7,035 bases of DNA from an uncultured Bacilli bacterium (GCA_944327405.1 CALVHK010000050.1:1-7035); one strand, 5' to 3'. Numbered from the stretch's first letter, positions 1-6,317 are shown. Program-made: numbers and translations. Notes: generated by a model not told the origin, from the letters alone.

Positions 1-205
1 TATTTACGACAATGAAGTTATCTTCTGCGGTTATTAAATCTTCATGGAATGAACGATGGGTGGTATCATACTTTGCTAGATAGGCTAAATCCCCGGCAGT
101 ACCTAAATCATTAATTGCTACAATATCAAAATCAGTTGTGGTAATGATTCTCCTGAAGGCAAGTCTACCAATTCTCCCAAAACCATTAATTGCTACTCTA
201 ATCAT
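1..205 (-). CDS. gap: Glyceraldehyde-3-phosphate dehydrogenase, N-terminal part (runs off left edge)
   Basis: Only the first 68 codons are inside the window; the gene continues past position 1. The translation begins MIRVAINGFGRIGRL, the classic GAPDH opening with the NAD-binding GxGxxG (G8, G10, G13). It continues with AIND at residues 30-33, whose Asp33 is the residue that normally contacts the adenine ribose of NAD, and then with KYDTTHRSF, matching the family's 'KYDS.HG.F' segment. The enzyme oxidises glyceraldehyde 3-phosphate to 1,3-bisphosphoglycerate in cytoplasmic glycolysis. The start at 205 is fixed by a strong AGGAGGA at 213-219, 7 nt upstream. The ATG overlaps the stop of the upstream kinase gene by 8 nt, so the two are almost certainly co-transcribed and probably translationally coupled. 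The NAD preference suggests the glycolytic enzyme rather than an NADP-dependent form, but the C-terminal catalytic Cys is outside the window. Confidence 0.95.
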   Translation of the reverse strand, partial: MIRVAINGFGRIGRLAFRRIITTTDFDIVAINDLGTAGDLAYLAKYDTTHRSFHEDLITAEDNFIVVN

Positions 206-1841
206 TATTAGATCCTCCTATAAATTCTCTTAATATACTACTCTTACTTACATATTCACTTGTTATAGAATAAAAACTTCTTAAAAATTTTAATAATCTT
301 CTTGCTTCTTCATAATACTTTGAATCCGTATCAATCGATAATAATAAGGCTTCCGCATATACCTTTAATACGCCTATTTCATAAGGTAGGGCTGTATTTA
401 TAATTGTATCTGCTTGATGAGTAAATGGGAATATGTATTTTTCTTCGCCATTACGGACACTCTGCCATTTTTCGATTACTTCTGATACTGTATACCCCCT
501 TGTTCGATTGTCTCTAATAATCCTTCGAATTAGCCTTAAATCAAGGGTTGATATGTAATTGTGCCGGTCAATATTTAGAGGGATAAAGGGACTTAAATAA
601 ATCTTGTATTTGTATCTTTCTGGTATGCCTGGTGTTAAATCATCATTAAGAGAGTGAAGTCCTTCTATTAGTATTATGCTATTTTCGTTTAATTTTATTA
701 AATGATTGTGATACTCTCTTTTTCCTGTTACAAAATTGAATGTTGGAATATTTACTTCTTCGCCTTTTAAAAGACGCATTAAGTCTTCATTAAATTGTCT
801 GGTATCAATCGCATTTAAACATTCAAAATCATAGTTGCCAAATTCATCTTTCGGGTTATCTATGCGGTCAACAAAGTAGTCGTCTGTGGATAAGCAGATG
901 GGATTATATCCTTTACTACGTAAGTAGGCTCCTAGAATGCGAGTGGTTGTTGTTTTGCCACTGCTTGATGGACCGGCGATCATAATAAACTTATGCTCGT
1001 TATTGCGAATAATCTTGTCACAAGCTTTTTTTATTTCATCCGTAAAATGAAGTTCACATGATTCAATAAAGTCTTTGATATGGCGAGTACTTACTAAATT
1101 GTTTAAGTCACCTACATAAGGGGTGTCTAATTTTTTTAACCATGACTTTCCTTCATAATAAGCATTAATGATATTTTCGTGATGAACGTATTCGGGGAGT
1201 CTTCCTTCCGTTAAATTACTTGGATATAATACTACTAGACGGTTGTTACCTAAATACTTGAGTTCAAATTTTCTAATGTATTTGGTACTATAAGGCATAG
1301 GGCCATAGTAGTAGTTTAAGTAATCTTTTAATTTATAAATGGTTATGATATCATCACAAGTTTTTACATTTATGGCTTTCTCATAATATGATGCCGCCTC
1401 ATAAAAGTCGATTGCTTCTTTCTTTAAAATATTATATCTTTTAAATTCATGATCTTCATCTATAATTCTAGCCATTTCTCTTTTAATCTCTGATATTTCT
1501 TCATTTGTTAAGACTCTTTCATATTTTATCTCACTTAGCATTCCACCTGGGACACTGTGTAAGTAATGAATGTCACTACCTGGATAGACGGTTTTTAGGG
1601 CTACTTCTAAAATAAATTTTACGGCAGCTTTATACATTTTAGCCCCTTCTATAGAAGAGGAATCCACAAATTCAATCACTTCATCTTCATAGGCTCTTGC
1701 GGTTAGTGGGAATAATTCATTATTTTTCTTTACTCCTAGGATATCATCTTTGCGAATTGATTGTTTGCTAAGCTCTAAATACGTCGTATTTTCATCTACC
1801 TCGATGGTATGTCCTTCAAATGTTATTTTTATTCTTTTCAT
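198..1841 (-). CDS. Uridine kinase-like nucleoside kinase with ThrRS-like N-terminal region
   Basis: A 547-residue cytoplasmic protein. Residues 1-60 resemble a TGS domain. Residues about 65-190 resemble the second additional domain of threonyl-tRNA synthetase: YPG near 86-88, the EISEIKREM helix at 115-123, KKEAIDFY at 140-147 and GPMPYST at 180-186. Residues about 285-500 form a P-loop kinase of the uridine kinase/phosphoribulokinase type. That domain has Walker A GPSSSGKTT at 290-298, the STDDYF acidic site at 318-323, a Walker B-like IILIEGLHS at 389-397 and an arginine-rich lid, RRIIRDNRTRG, at 439-449. Family knowledge points to NTP-dependent phosphorylation of a nucleoside, classically uridine in pyrimidine salvage, but the true substrate of this fused subfamily is not evident here. 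The start at 1841 is preferred over an in-frame ATG at 1874: an AAGGGA site lies at 1847-1852, and the promoter -10 (1865-1870) lies downstream of 1874. The gene's last 8 nt overlap the start of gap. Confidence 0.9.
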   Translation of the reverse strand: MKRIKITFEGHTIEVDENTTYLELSKQSIRKDDILGVKKNNELFPLTARAYEDEVIEFVDSSSIEGAKMYKAAVKFILEVALKTVYPGSDIHYLHSVPGGMLSEIKYERVLTNEEISEIKREMARIIDEDHEFKRYNILKKEAIDFYEAASYYEKAINVKTCDDIITIYKLKDYLNYYYGPMPYSTKYIRKFELKYLGNNRLVVLYPSNLTEGRLPEYVHHENIINAYYEGKSWLKKLDTPYVGDLNNLVSTRHIKDFIESCELHFTDEIKKACDKIIRNNEHKFIMIAGPSSSGKTTTTRILGAYLRSKGYNPICLSTDDYFVDRIDNPKDEFGNYDFECLNAIDTRQFNEDLMRLLKGEEVNIPTFNFVTGKREYHNHLIKLNENSIILIEGLHSLNDDLTPGIPERYKYKIYLSPFIPLNIDRHNYISTLDLRLIRRIIRDNRTRGYTVSEVIEKWQSVRNGEEKYIFPFTHQADTIINTALPYEIGVLKVYAEALLLSIDTDSKYYEEARRLLKFLRSFYSITSEYVSKSSILREFIGGSNND

Positions 1842-1864
1842 AAGAATCCCTTCTATTCTATAAT

Positions 1865-1893
1865 ATCTTATCATATTTTTATGTTTTTGTCAC
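1865..1893 (-). promoter_or_regulatory. Promoter of the kinase-gap operon
   Basis: On the minus strand there is a -35 GTGACA (1893-1888, 5 of 6 to consensus), an exact 17-nt spacer, and an extended -10 TGATAAGAT whose hexamer TAAGAT occupies 1870-1865. The predicted transcription start is near 1858, giving a leader of about 17 nt that just contains the Shine-Dalgarno site. This supports translation from 1841. Confidence 0.65.
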
Positions 1894-1918
1894 ATTTTTT
1901 GCATAAATTTCTTCATTC

Positions 1919-1931
1919 TATACTATATATT
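1919..1931 (+). promoter_or_regulatory. Candidate -10 region for clpP
   Basis: TATACT (1919-1924) and TATATT (1926-1931) lie directly upstream of the clpP ribosome site AGGTGAT (1936-1942). No good -35 is found at 16-18 nt; TTGCAT at 1899-1904 is a weak candidate. The location is reasonable because the gene has no upstream neighbour on its strand, but the exact promoter is uncertain in this A+T-rich stretch. Confidence 0.3.
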
Positions 1932-1948
1932 ATATAGGTGATTAATTT

Positions 1949-2518
1949 ATGAACGTTGTACCAACAGTTATAGAAAGAAGCAGTAATAAAGAATATGCTT
2001 ATGATTTGTATTCTAGACTTCTTAAAGATCGTATTATTATTCTTAGCGGGGAAATTAATGATAGTTTAGCTAGTATTGTCGTTAGTGAGCTTTTGTATTT
2101 AGATTCGATTAGTCATGAAGATATTTATCTATATATTAATAGTCCGGGTGGAAGTGTCACCAGTGGGTTTGCCATATATGATACCATGAATTATATTAAG
2201 AGTGATGTTCGGACAATTGTGGTTGGTATGGCAGCAAGTATGGGTGCATTCTTACTTTCTAGTGGGGCTAAAGGTAAGAGAAGTGCTTTAAAAAATGCCG
2301 AAGTTATGATTCATCAAGTTTTGGGTGGAGCTCAGGGACAAGCGACTGACATTAAAATTCAAGCCGAACATATTTTGAAAATAAAAAAGAAGCTAAATCA
2401 GATTTTAGCCTCTAATACCGGTCAACCAATTAATAAAGTTACTAGGGATTGCGAAAGAGATAATTATATGAGTAGTGAAGAAGCTCTAGAGTATGGGCTT
2501 ATTGATGAAATAATTTGA
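1949..2518 (+). CDS. clpP: ATP-dependent Clp protease proteolytic subunit ClpP
   Basis: A 189-residue protein, slightly shorter than the usual 190-207 residues, of the S14 serine peptidase family. Fourteen subunits form the cytoplasmic chamber that degrades unfolded or tagged proteins delivered by ClpC/ClpX-type ATPases. The catalytic triad can be placed: Ser97 in GMAASMGAF, His122 in MIHQ and Asp167 in TRDCERD. The oxyanion-hole segment SPGGSV lies at 65-70, and the handle-helix region with GQATDIKIQA at 130-139. There is no sign of a long propeptide. The start is set by AGGTGAT at 1936-1942, 6 nt before the ATG. The gene ends in TGA at a normal ClpP C-terminus (GLIDEII), which argues for the standard code. 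I see no terminator before the downstream Fic gene, so read-through is likely. No CtsR-type operator is recognisable upstream, although such control is common for clpP in related bacteria. Confidence 0.97.
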   Translation: MNVVPTVIERSSNKEYAYDLYSRLLKDRIIILSGEINDSLASIVVSELLYLDSISHEDIYLYINSPGGSVTSGFAIYDTMNYIKSDVRTIVVGMAASMGAFLLSSGAKGKRSALKNAEVMIHQVLGGAQGQATDIKIQAEHILKIKKKLNQILASNTGQPINKVTRDCERDNYMSSEEALEYGLIDEII

Positions 2519-2543
2519 CATTGTTTATAATTTATGTTAGTAT
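2515..2543 (+). promoter_or_regulatory. Promoter of the Fic-fold gene, overlapping the clpP stop
   Basis: A perfect -35 TTGACA (2515-2520) overlaps the clpP stop codon (TGA at 2516-2518). A 17-nt spacer follows, then an extended -10 TGTTAGTAT with its hexamer at 2538-2543. The predicted start is near 2550, about 18 nt before the ATG, and the leader contains AGAGGTGA at 2557-2564. This gives the downstream gene its own promoter independent of clpP. Confidence 0.65.
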
Positions 2544-2567
2544 ATCCTAATCATTAAGAGGTGACTT

Positions 2568-3479
2568 ATGGCATATACAAAACAGGAATTATTACAATTG
2601 GGTATTAAATTAGAAGAATTGGCAGATACACGTAGAAAAATTGTTGATATAAGAGTTTTTGATTATATTGATGACTTGACTTTAGATGATACAACTTTGC
2701 GCCAATTAGATTATACGATTGATTTATACCAAGATTACTTAGAATTTTTATTAAGTTTTAGCAAAAGTAATTTAGAAAAAATTTTAAAAGGTCTTCGTAA
2801 TACAGAAGTTATTGACAATCATGTGGTAGAACGAGAAAATTATAATTGGTTACTTGTTTATCAAGAAACTCATCATTCGACGGCAATCAATTATTTAATT
2901 AGAAAATTATTTGTAGAGCAGGAAGAATTAAGCCCTGCCATATTATCTAAAGCCCACGAAATATTAATGCGGGGTACATCTAACGAGGAAGATATTTTTT
3001 TGAAATTTAGAAGAAACAATCAACAATACGTTGGGTATCGCGATAATGATAAGAATGTTATTGAATTTTTGCCTATTTCATACAACGAAATAAAATTAGC
3101 TTTAAATTTATTTTGTGATTATTATGATCAGCCAGAAATAAAAAGCAGCATTTCTTATGTAAAACCATTTGTTATTCATGGATTATTGGCTGCTTTACAA
3201 ATATTTGAGGATGGAAATACTAGAGTTGCGCGATCTATTCAACATATTAAAATGTTCCAAGTTACTAGAGAATTATTTTCAGTTAACTTGAATTTACCAG
3301 CACTGTATTTTTCGAAAACTTATATTCCTTATCGAAAAGAATACCGGGATCTAATAAGCAAAATAGCTTTAAATCCTACAAATCAAACGTGGAATGAGTG
3401 GATAGTTTTTAATTTAAGAAAAGTACAAGATCAAATTTATTTTAATGAAGATAATTTAAAAAGAACTAGAAAATTGTAG
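2568..3479 (+). CDS. Fic/Fido-fold protein with altered active site
   Basis: A 303-residue soluble protein without signal peptide or membrane segment. Fic proteins normally transfer AMP or another phosphate-containing group from a nucleotide to a target protein. The fold is supported by a flap-like segment QQYVGYRDNDKNVIEFLP (152-169), His204 at the usual position ahead of the core motif, the core QIFEDGNTRVAR (211-222), and a C-terminal YRKEYRDLI...W.EWIVFNL region typical of the family. Against the canonical HPFxxGNGRxxR, Asp215, Gly216, Asn217, Arg219 and Arg222 are kept, but the catalytic His is Gln211 (codon CAA), the Pro is Ile212 and the second Gly is Thr218. Upstream, HSTAINY (103-109) aligns with the inhibitory helix SSxIEG, with the inhibitory Glu replaced by Asn108. 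Nucleotide binding may survive, but AMPylation by the normal mechanism is doubtful. The start follows AGAGGTGA (2557-2564). The gene has its own promoter, no visible antitoxin partner, and converges on whiA. Target and role are unknown. Confidence 0.75.
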   Translation: MAYTKQELLQLGIKLEELADTRRKIVDIRVFDYIDDLTLDDTTLRQLDYTIDLYQDYLEFLLSFSKSNLEKILKGLRNTEVIDNHVVERENYNWLLVYQETHHSTAINYLIRKLFVEQEELSPAILSKAHEILMRGTSNEEDIFLKFRRNNQQYVGYRDNDKNVIEFLPISYNEIKLALNLFCDYYDQPEIKSSISYVKPFVIHGLLAALQIFEDGNTRVARSIQHIKMFQVTRELFSVNLNLPALYFSKTYIPYRKEYRDLISKIALNPTNQTWNEWIVFNLRKVQDQIYFNEDNLKRTRKL

Positions 3480-3494
3480 TCTAGTCCTTTTTTT
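3458..3494. terminator. Candidate bidirectional intrinsic terminator between fic and whiA
   Basis: The arm AAAAAGAACTAG (3458-3469) pairs with CTAGTCCTTTTT (3481-3492), with one A/C mismatch and an 11-nt loop. On the plus strand the T run 3488-3494 provides the U tract; on the minus strand the complement of the A run (3458-3462) followed by further T does so. The arms include the final codons of fic and the stop codon and final codons of whiA. The stem is A+T-rich and weak by general standards. Confidence 0.55.
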
Positions 3495-4404
3495 GATGCT
3501 TCTTAATTAAATTTTTCACTTTTATAAAATGATGGTTTACACCACTTTTGCCTATCTTGTAATCTGTTTCCATGCTGATAATGTCAGCGAGTTCTTTTAG
3601 GGAACTTTCCGGATATTTTTCCCTGTATTCTAAGACAATCTTGGTGGAATCATCTAGCAGTGAATATAAATCTTGTTCTTTTAAATATTTGATGTCCTCT
3701 AGTTGCTTTAATCCTGTTGTTAGAGCTTTTTCTTGATTTGCTATTTCACAGTTATTTAGACGATTTACCATGTTTTTGTGATCGCGATAAATTCTGATGT
3801 CTTCAAAATAGAAGTAAGAGTTGGTTGCTTTAAACATTTTAATAATGTCGCCGATAACTTCAGCATTTTTGATGTAAACCATGTATTTTGAATTTCTTTT
3901 TATATGCTTGGCTGTGATATCTAGATCTTTAAATAATTTCGTAATAAATACGGCTTCTCTGTTCATGTCTGTTACTATTTCTAAGTGATAACCACTTGAT
4001 GCTGGATCATTAATTGTACCAACTGCCAAGAATACTCCTTCTAGGTAAGCTATTTTTTCTTCGTTGTTGGTTAGAAAGAATTCGTTTGGTAATATTTTCT
4101 TTTTTCCTTCCATTATGTTTAAAAATTTTACAATATAATCTACTTTTTCCTTTATTTCTAATATGTATATTTGTTTTATTCGAAATCTTCTTTGATTACG
4201 TATTGTAATTTTAGGACGAATGCCAAATATCTCTTTCACACTTGTGTATATTCTTCTTGCTACACTGGCATTTTCTAAAGTAATCGTAATGCTTTCTTTA
4301 ATATTTCCCGCAAATCTTAAGAATCCGGATAGTTCACAAATTTTTTCCGGCTCATTAATTTCATTTTTCGATATTTCTTCTTTTACTCTGGTCGTATAAG
4401 TCAT
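3481..4404 (-). CDS. whiA: WhiA-family DNA-binding regulator
   Basis: A 307-residue WhiA, close to the usual length of about 310-325. The N-terminal two-thirds is the LAGLIDADG-homing-endonuclease-like domain without a nuclease role. Marker segments are LSGFLRFAG (25-33), AYLEGVFLAVGTINDP (119-134), YHLEIV (139-144) and FEDIRIYRDHKNMVNRLNNCE (200-220). The C-terminal helix-turn-helix lies at about 260-302, with SSLKELADII and the hallmark KSGVNHH (286-292). In actinomycetes WhiA is a sporulation transcription factor; in Firmicutes it affects cell division, chromosome segregation and growth and binds the nucleoid. The ATG overlaps the glmR stop in an ATGA arrangement, so the two genes are co-transcribed and probably coupled; a GGAG lies about 9 nt upstream inside glmR. 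The glmR-whiA pairing is the conserved order in many Gram-positives. The stop is one base away from that of the convergent Fic gene. Confidence 0.95.
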   Translation of the reverse strand: MTYTTRVKEEISKNEINEPEKICELSGFLRFAGNIKESITITLENASVARRIYTSVKEIFGIRPKITIRNQRRFRIKQIYILEIKEKVDYIVKFLNIMEGKKKILPNEFFLTNNEEKIAYLEGVFLAVGTINDPASSGYHLEIVTDMNREAVFITKLFKDLDITAKHIKRNSKYMVYIKNAEVIGDIIKMFKATNSYFYFEDIRIYRDHKNMVNRLNNCEIANQEKALTTGLKQLEDIKYLKEQDLYSLLDDSTKIVLEYREKYPESSLKELADIISMETDYKIGKSGVNHHFIKVKNLIKKHQKKD

Positions 4405-5354
4405 TCTTCATTCTCCATTAAAATTGAAAATACTAGATAAGCGGTTTTCAGCGTGTCATGTCTTAAGTATCCATCTTCTACTGTGTATATTTTGTCTTTT
4501 ATTACACGAATTTTCATCTTTTTTAGAGTATCCTCGTCTAAAGCGACAGGATCTTTTTGCTCTTCCGTTGCATATTTTAAAACTAATTCATGAGGAATTT
4601 CAACATTGTTTGCTAAAACCATATTAATGGTTCCCTCTCCTAGATATTCATTTAATATTTTTATATGATCGCTTACTTTAAAGTCATCCGTTTCGCCTGG
4701 TTGGGTAACTAGATTACATATGTATAATTTTGGAGCCTTACTTTTTTTTATCGCTTTTACCACATCATCAACGATTATATTAGGAATAATACTTGTAAGT
4801 AGGCTTCCAGAAGAGAAAATAATTAAATCCGCTTCATTGATTGCTTTTAGTACTTCTGGATTCGCCTTAATTTCTCTATCATACATTATTCTTTTTATTT
4901 TTTTCTTGCATTTCGTAATGCTTGTTTCACCATAAATCTTTTTGTCATCCGCAGTTATCCCTACTAACTCAGCATTATCCTCGGTTATTGGTAGGACTTG
5001 TCCTTCAATGTCTAAGAGTTTTGCTAATACCGGAATTGCACTGGCAAAATCTCCTTTTTGCTCTAATAAAGCTGTTAAAAGTAAGTTCTTTATTGAGTGG
5101 TTTCCTAAACTTTTTGATTGTTTAAAACGATAATTCATTAAATTCACAATGTCTTGATCGGTGTTACTCATTGCCATTAATACTTTTGATATGTCGCCAA
5201 CTGCGGGAATATTAAAGTCCTTTCTTAATCTTAATGTTGATCCGCCATTATCTGACACTGATACTACAGCTGTAATATCTATAGGAAATAATTTTAACCC
5301 CTTAAGCATTTGAGATAGTCCACTACCTCCACCAAAAATTATTATTTTCTTCAT
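4401..5354 (-). CDS. glmR: GlmR (YvcK), gluconeogenesis factor of the CofD-like family
   Basis: A 317-residue cytoplasmic protein of normal family length. The N-terminus shows a nucleotide-sugar-binding glycine motif, FGGGSGLS (7-14). VSVSDNGGSTLRLR (31-44), PAVGDISK (50-57) and GNHSIKNLLLTAL (84-96) follow, all diagnostic of the YvcK/CofD-like fold. SSGSLLTSIIPN (about 180-192) and CNLVTQPGETDDF (about 213-225) are further conserved segments. In Bacillus this protein binds UDP-GlcNAc, supports cell-wall precursor supply through GlmS, and is required on gluconeogenic carbon sources. It is the first gene of a two-gene unit with whiA. The region before the ATG has only a partial Shine-Dalgarno (GTGAT, 5 nt upstream), and a perfect -10 lies 12 nt from the start codon, so initiation may be unusual. 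RapZ, often encoded immediately upstream, is absent; the upstream gene is unrelated. Confidence 0.95.
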   Translation of the reverse strand: MKKIIIFGGGSGLSQMLKGLKLFPIDITAVVSVSDNGGSTLRLRKDFNIPAVGDISKVLMAMSNTDQDIVNLMNYRFKQSKSLGNHSIKNLLLTALLEQKGDFASAIPVLAKLLDIEGQVLPITEDNAELVGITADDKKIYGETSITKCKKKIKRIMYDREIKANPEVLKAINEADLIIFSSGSLLTSIIPNIIVDDVVKAIKKSKAPKLYICNLVTQPGETDDFKVSDHIKILNEYLGEGTINMVLANNVEIPHELVLKYATEEQKDPVALDEDTLKKMKIRVIKDKIYTVEDGYLRHDTLKTAYLVFSILMENEE

Positions 5355-5365
5355 ATTTCATCACT

Positions 5366-5371
5366 ATTATA
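5366..5371 (-). promoter_or_regulatory. Candidate -10 box (TATAAT) for glmR-whiA
   Basis: A perfect TATAAT hexamer occupies 5371-5366 on the minus strand. The predicted start would be around 5359, only about 5 nt before the glmR ATG at 5354. No convincing -35 lies 16-18 nt upstream; the region is a T run on this strand. It is either a near-leaderless promoter or a chance hexamer. Confidence 0.35.
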
Positions 5372-5389
5372 ACTTTACCACAAAATAAT

Positions 5390-5450
5390 AAAAAAAAGAA
5401 CAATTTATTGTCTTTTTATGTCAATTATTGATAGATTTGTTCTCTTTTTT
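5390..5450 (-). terminator. Candidate intrinsic terminator after the nuclease-like gene
   Basis: On the minus strand AAAAAAGAGAACAA (5450-5437) can pair with TTGTTCTTTTTTTT (5403-5390) over 14 positions with one G-U pair. An 8-nt U tract forms the end. The loop is long (33 nt) and contains a smaller nested hairpin (ACAA/TTGT). The upstream arm lies in the last codons of the gene that ends at 5421. The stem is weak in GC, so its efficiency is uncertain. Confidence 0.45.
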
Positions 5451-6197
5451 CTTTTCTTGTCGCCTTTTTGTAATAAAATACAGATCTTTTTTTAGATTAT
5501 ACCATTTCACTTGAATATAATCTTCGGCATATTTTGAAAAGAAATTATTTTTTAAATTCCGGTTTCGGCATTGGATAAACAAAGGCCCTACTTTCACATT
5601 AATTGTGGTACCATCTGGATAATCGATTAAATATCTTAATATTTCACTTTTTGTAGCCCATAAAAAGTTATTGGGAGTTCCATGAATTATGGCATCTGCA
5701 TCGTATATTTGATTTTCTTTGCCTTTAAATATAAAACGAATTATGAGGTTTACTTTTACATATAAATCTGATAATGCATCTTTTATTTCTATAATCTCTT
5801 TTTCCCTTATTTTTTTATACGTTTTGGCATCTACTTGTTTGCCATCGATTTTCCCATCAATATACGCATGAAGATACTGTACTACTTTTTTACTTAGTCC
5901 TATATTAAGCAAATAGGTTGTTAGGCTATTGATATGTTCTTGGTGAACCGAGTTACTTTCGCCCATTTTTATGCTTATGCCTCTAATTTCACCGTTTATC
6001 CTTATCTTAATATCCGCTTTTTCTCTAAATTTACTTTTCCAACACTCTATAAATTCTTCACCGGTTAGATTGTTAAATAAATTATGTAACAGCTCCCTAC
6101 TATTTTTATCCAAATTATTCACTTGTTTTTTATCAAATAATGCTACAAATTTTATTTCATTAGCAATGCCAATATTATTTTGTTCTGTAAATTCCAT
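5421..6197 (-). CDS. Unrecognised protein with PD-(D/E)XK nuclease-like features
   Basis: A 258-residue protein I cannot assign to a named family. The order NEIKF (Glu14), KADIKI (Asp62), then GISIKMGE (Ser75-x-Lys77) and SVHQE (Glu87) resembles the restriction-endonuclease-like core, in which a helix Glu, a strand Asp and an (E/D/S)xK strand bind metal. Here Ser replaces the usual acidic residue of ExK, and Glu87 may compensate. The C-terminal half has GTPNNFLWATKSEILRYL (173-190), GPLFIQCRNR (204-213), IQVKW (228-232) and a very basic tail KRRQEKKKENK (244-254), suggesting nucleic-acid binding. No signal peptide or membrane helix is seen. The start is set by GAGGTGAA at 6201-6208. The gene has its own promoter (6222-6249) and a candidate terminator, so it looks like a single-gene unit upstream of glmR. 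No methyltransferase or other restriction partner lies in the window. Nuclease function is inference only; gene reality is well supported. Confidence 0.8.
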   Translation of the reverse strand: MEFTEQNNIGIANEIKFVALFDKKQVNNLDKNSRELLHNLFNNLTGEEFIECWKSKFREKADIKIRINGEIRGISIKMGESNSVHQEHINSLTTYLLNIGLSKKVVQYLHAYIDGKIDGKQVDAKTYKKIREKEIIEIKDALSDLYVKVNLIIRFIFKGKENQIYDADAIIHGTPNNFLWATKSEILRYLIDYPDGTTINVKVGPLFIQCRNRNLKNNFFSKYAEDYIQVKWYNLKKDLYFITKRRQEKKKENKSINN

Positions 6198-6221
6198 TTT
6201 TTCACCTCAGGAACGAATTTT

Positions 6222-6249
6222 ATCATATTTTATACTTAAAATTTGTCGA
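6222..6249 (-). promoter_or_regulatory. Promoter of the nuclease-like gene
   Basis: On the minus strand TCGACA (6249-6244, 5 of 6 to consensus), a 16-nt spacer and TATGAT (6227-6222, 5 of 6) make a good sigma-A promoter. The predicted start is near 6215, giving a leader of about 18 nt that contains the GAGGTGAA ribosome site. Confidence 0.6.
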
Positions 6250-6257
6250 ATTATGTA

Positions 6258-6267
6258 AAATGCATTT
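6258..6267. repeat. 10-bp perfect palindrome AAATGCATTT
   Basis: This palindrome lies about 8 bp upstream of the -35 of the nuclease-like gene. It could be a small operator half or simply a chance palindrome in A+T-rich DNA. Confidence 0.25.
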
Positions 6268-6317
6268 AAATAAGTTGTAAAATTTAATTATTGTAACATG
6301 TTTTTGTTAAAAAAAAC

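Noticed and set aside
1842..1874. Upstream in-frame start at 1874 adding 11 residues to the kinase
   Set aside because: The promoter -10 at 1865-1870 lies downstream of that ATG, and a Shine-Dalgarno site serves the ATG at 1841.
1886..1904. Possible CtsR operator (TTTGTCA and TTTGCAT) upstream of clpP
   Set aside because: The heptamers are separated by 5 nt instead of 3 and match the CtsR consensus poorly, as expected by chance in T-rich DNA.
2516..2518. TGA read as tryptophan (Mollicutes code)
   Set aside because: TGA ends clpP, glmR and the gene at 5421 at natural termini, and tryptophan codons seen are TGG.
4014..4208. Plus-strand reading frame of 64 codons antisense to whiA
   Set aside because: It is a shadow of a well-identified gene, with hydrophobic low-complexity composition and no ribosome site.
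4424..5133. Four plus-strand frames of 63-71 codons antisense to glmR
   Set aside because: glmR is clearly real on the other strand; these frames overlap each other and match no family.
5971..6258. Plus-strand reading frame of 95 codons antisense to the nuclease-like gene
   Set aside because: The minus-strand gene has a promoter, a ribosome site and globular protein composition; this frame has none and runs back over the minus-strand promoter.
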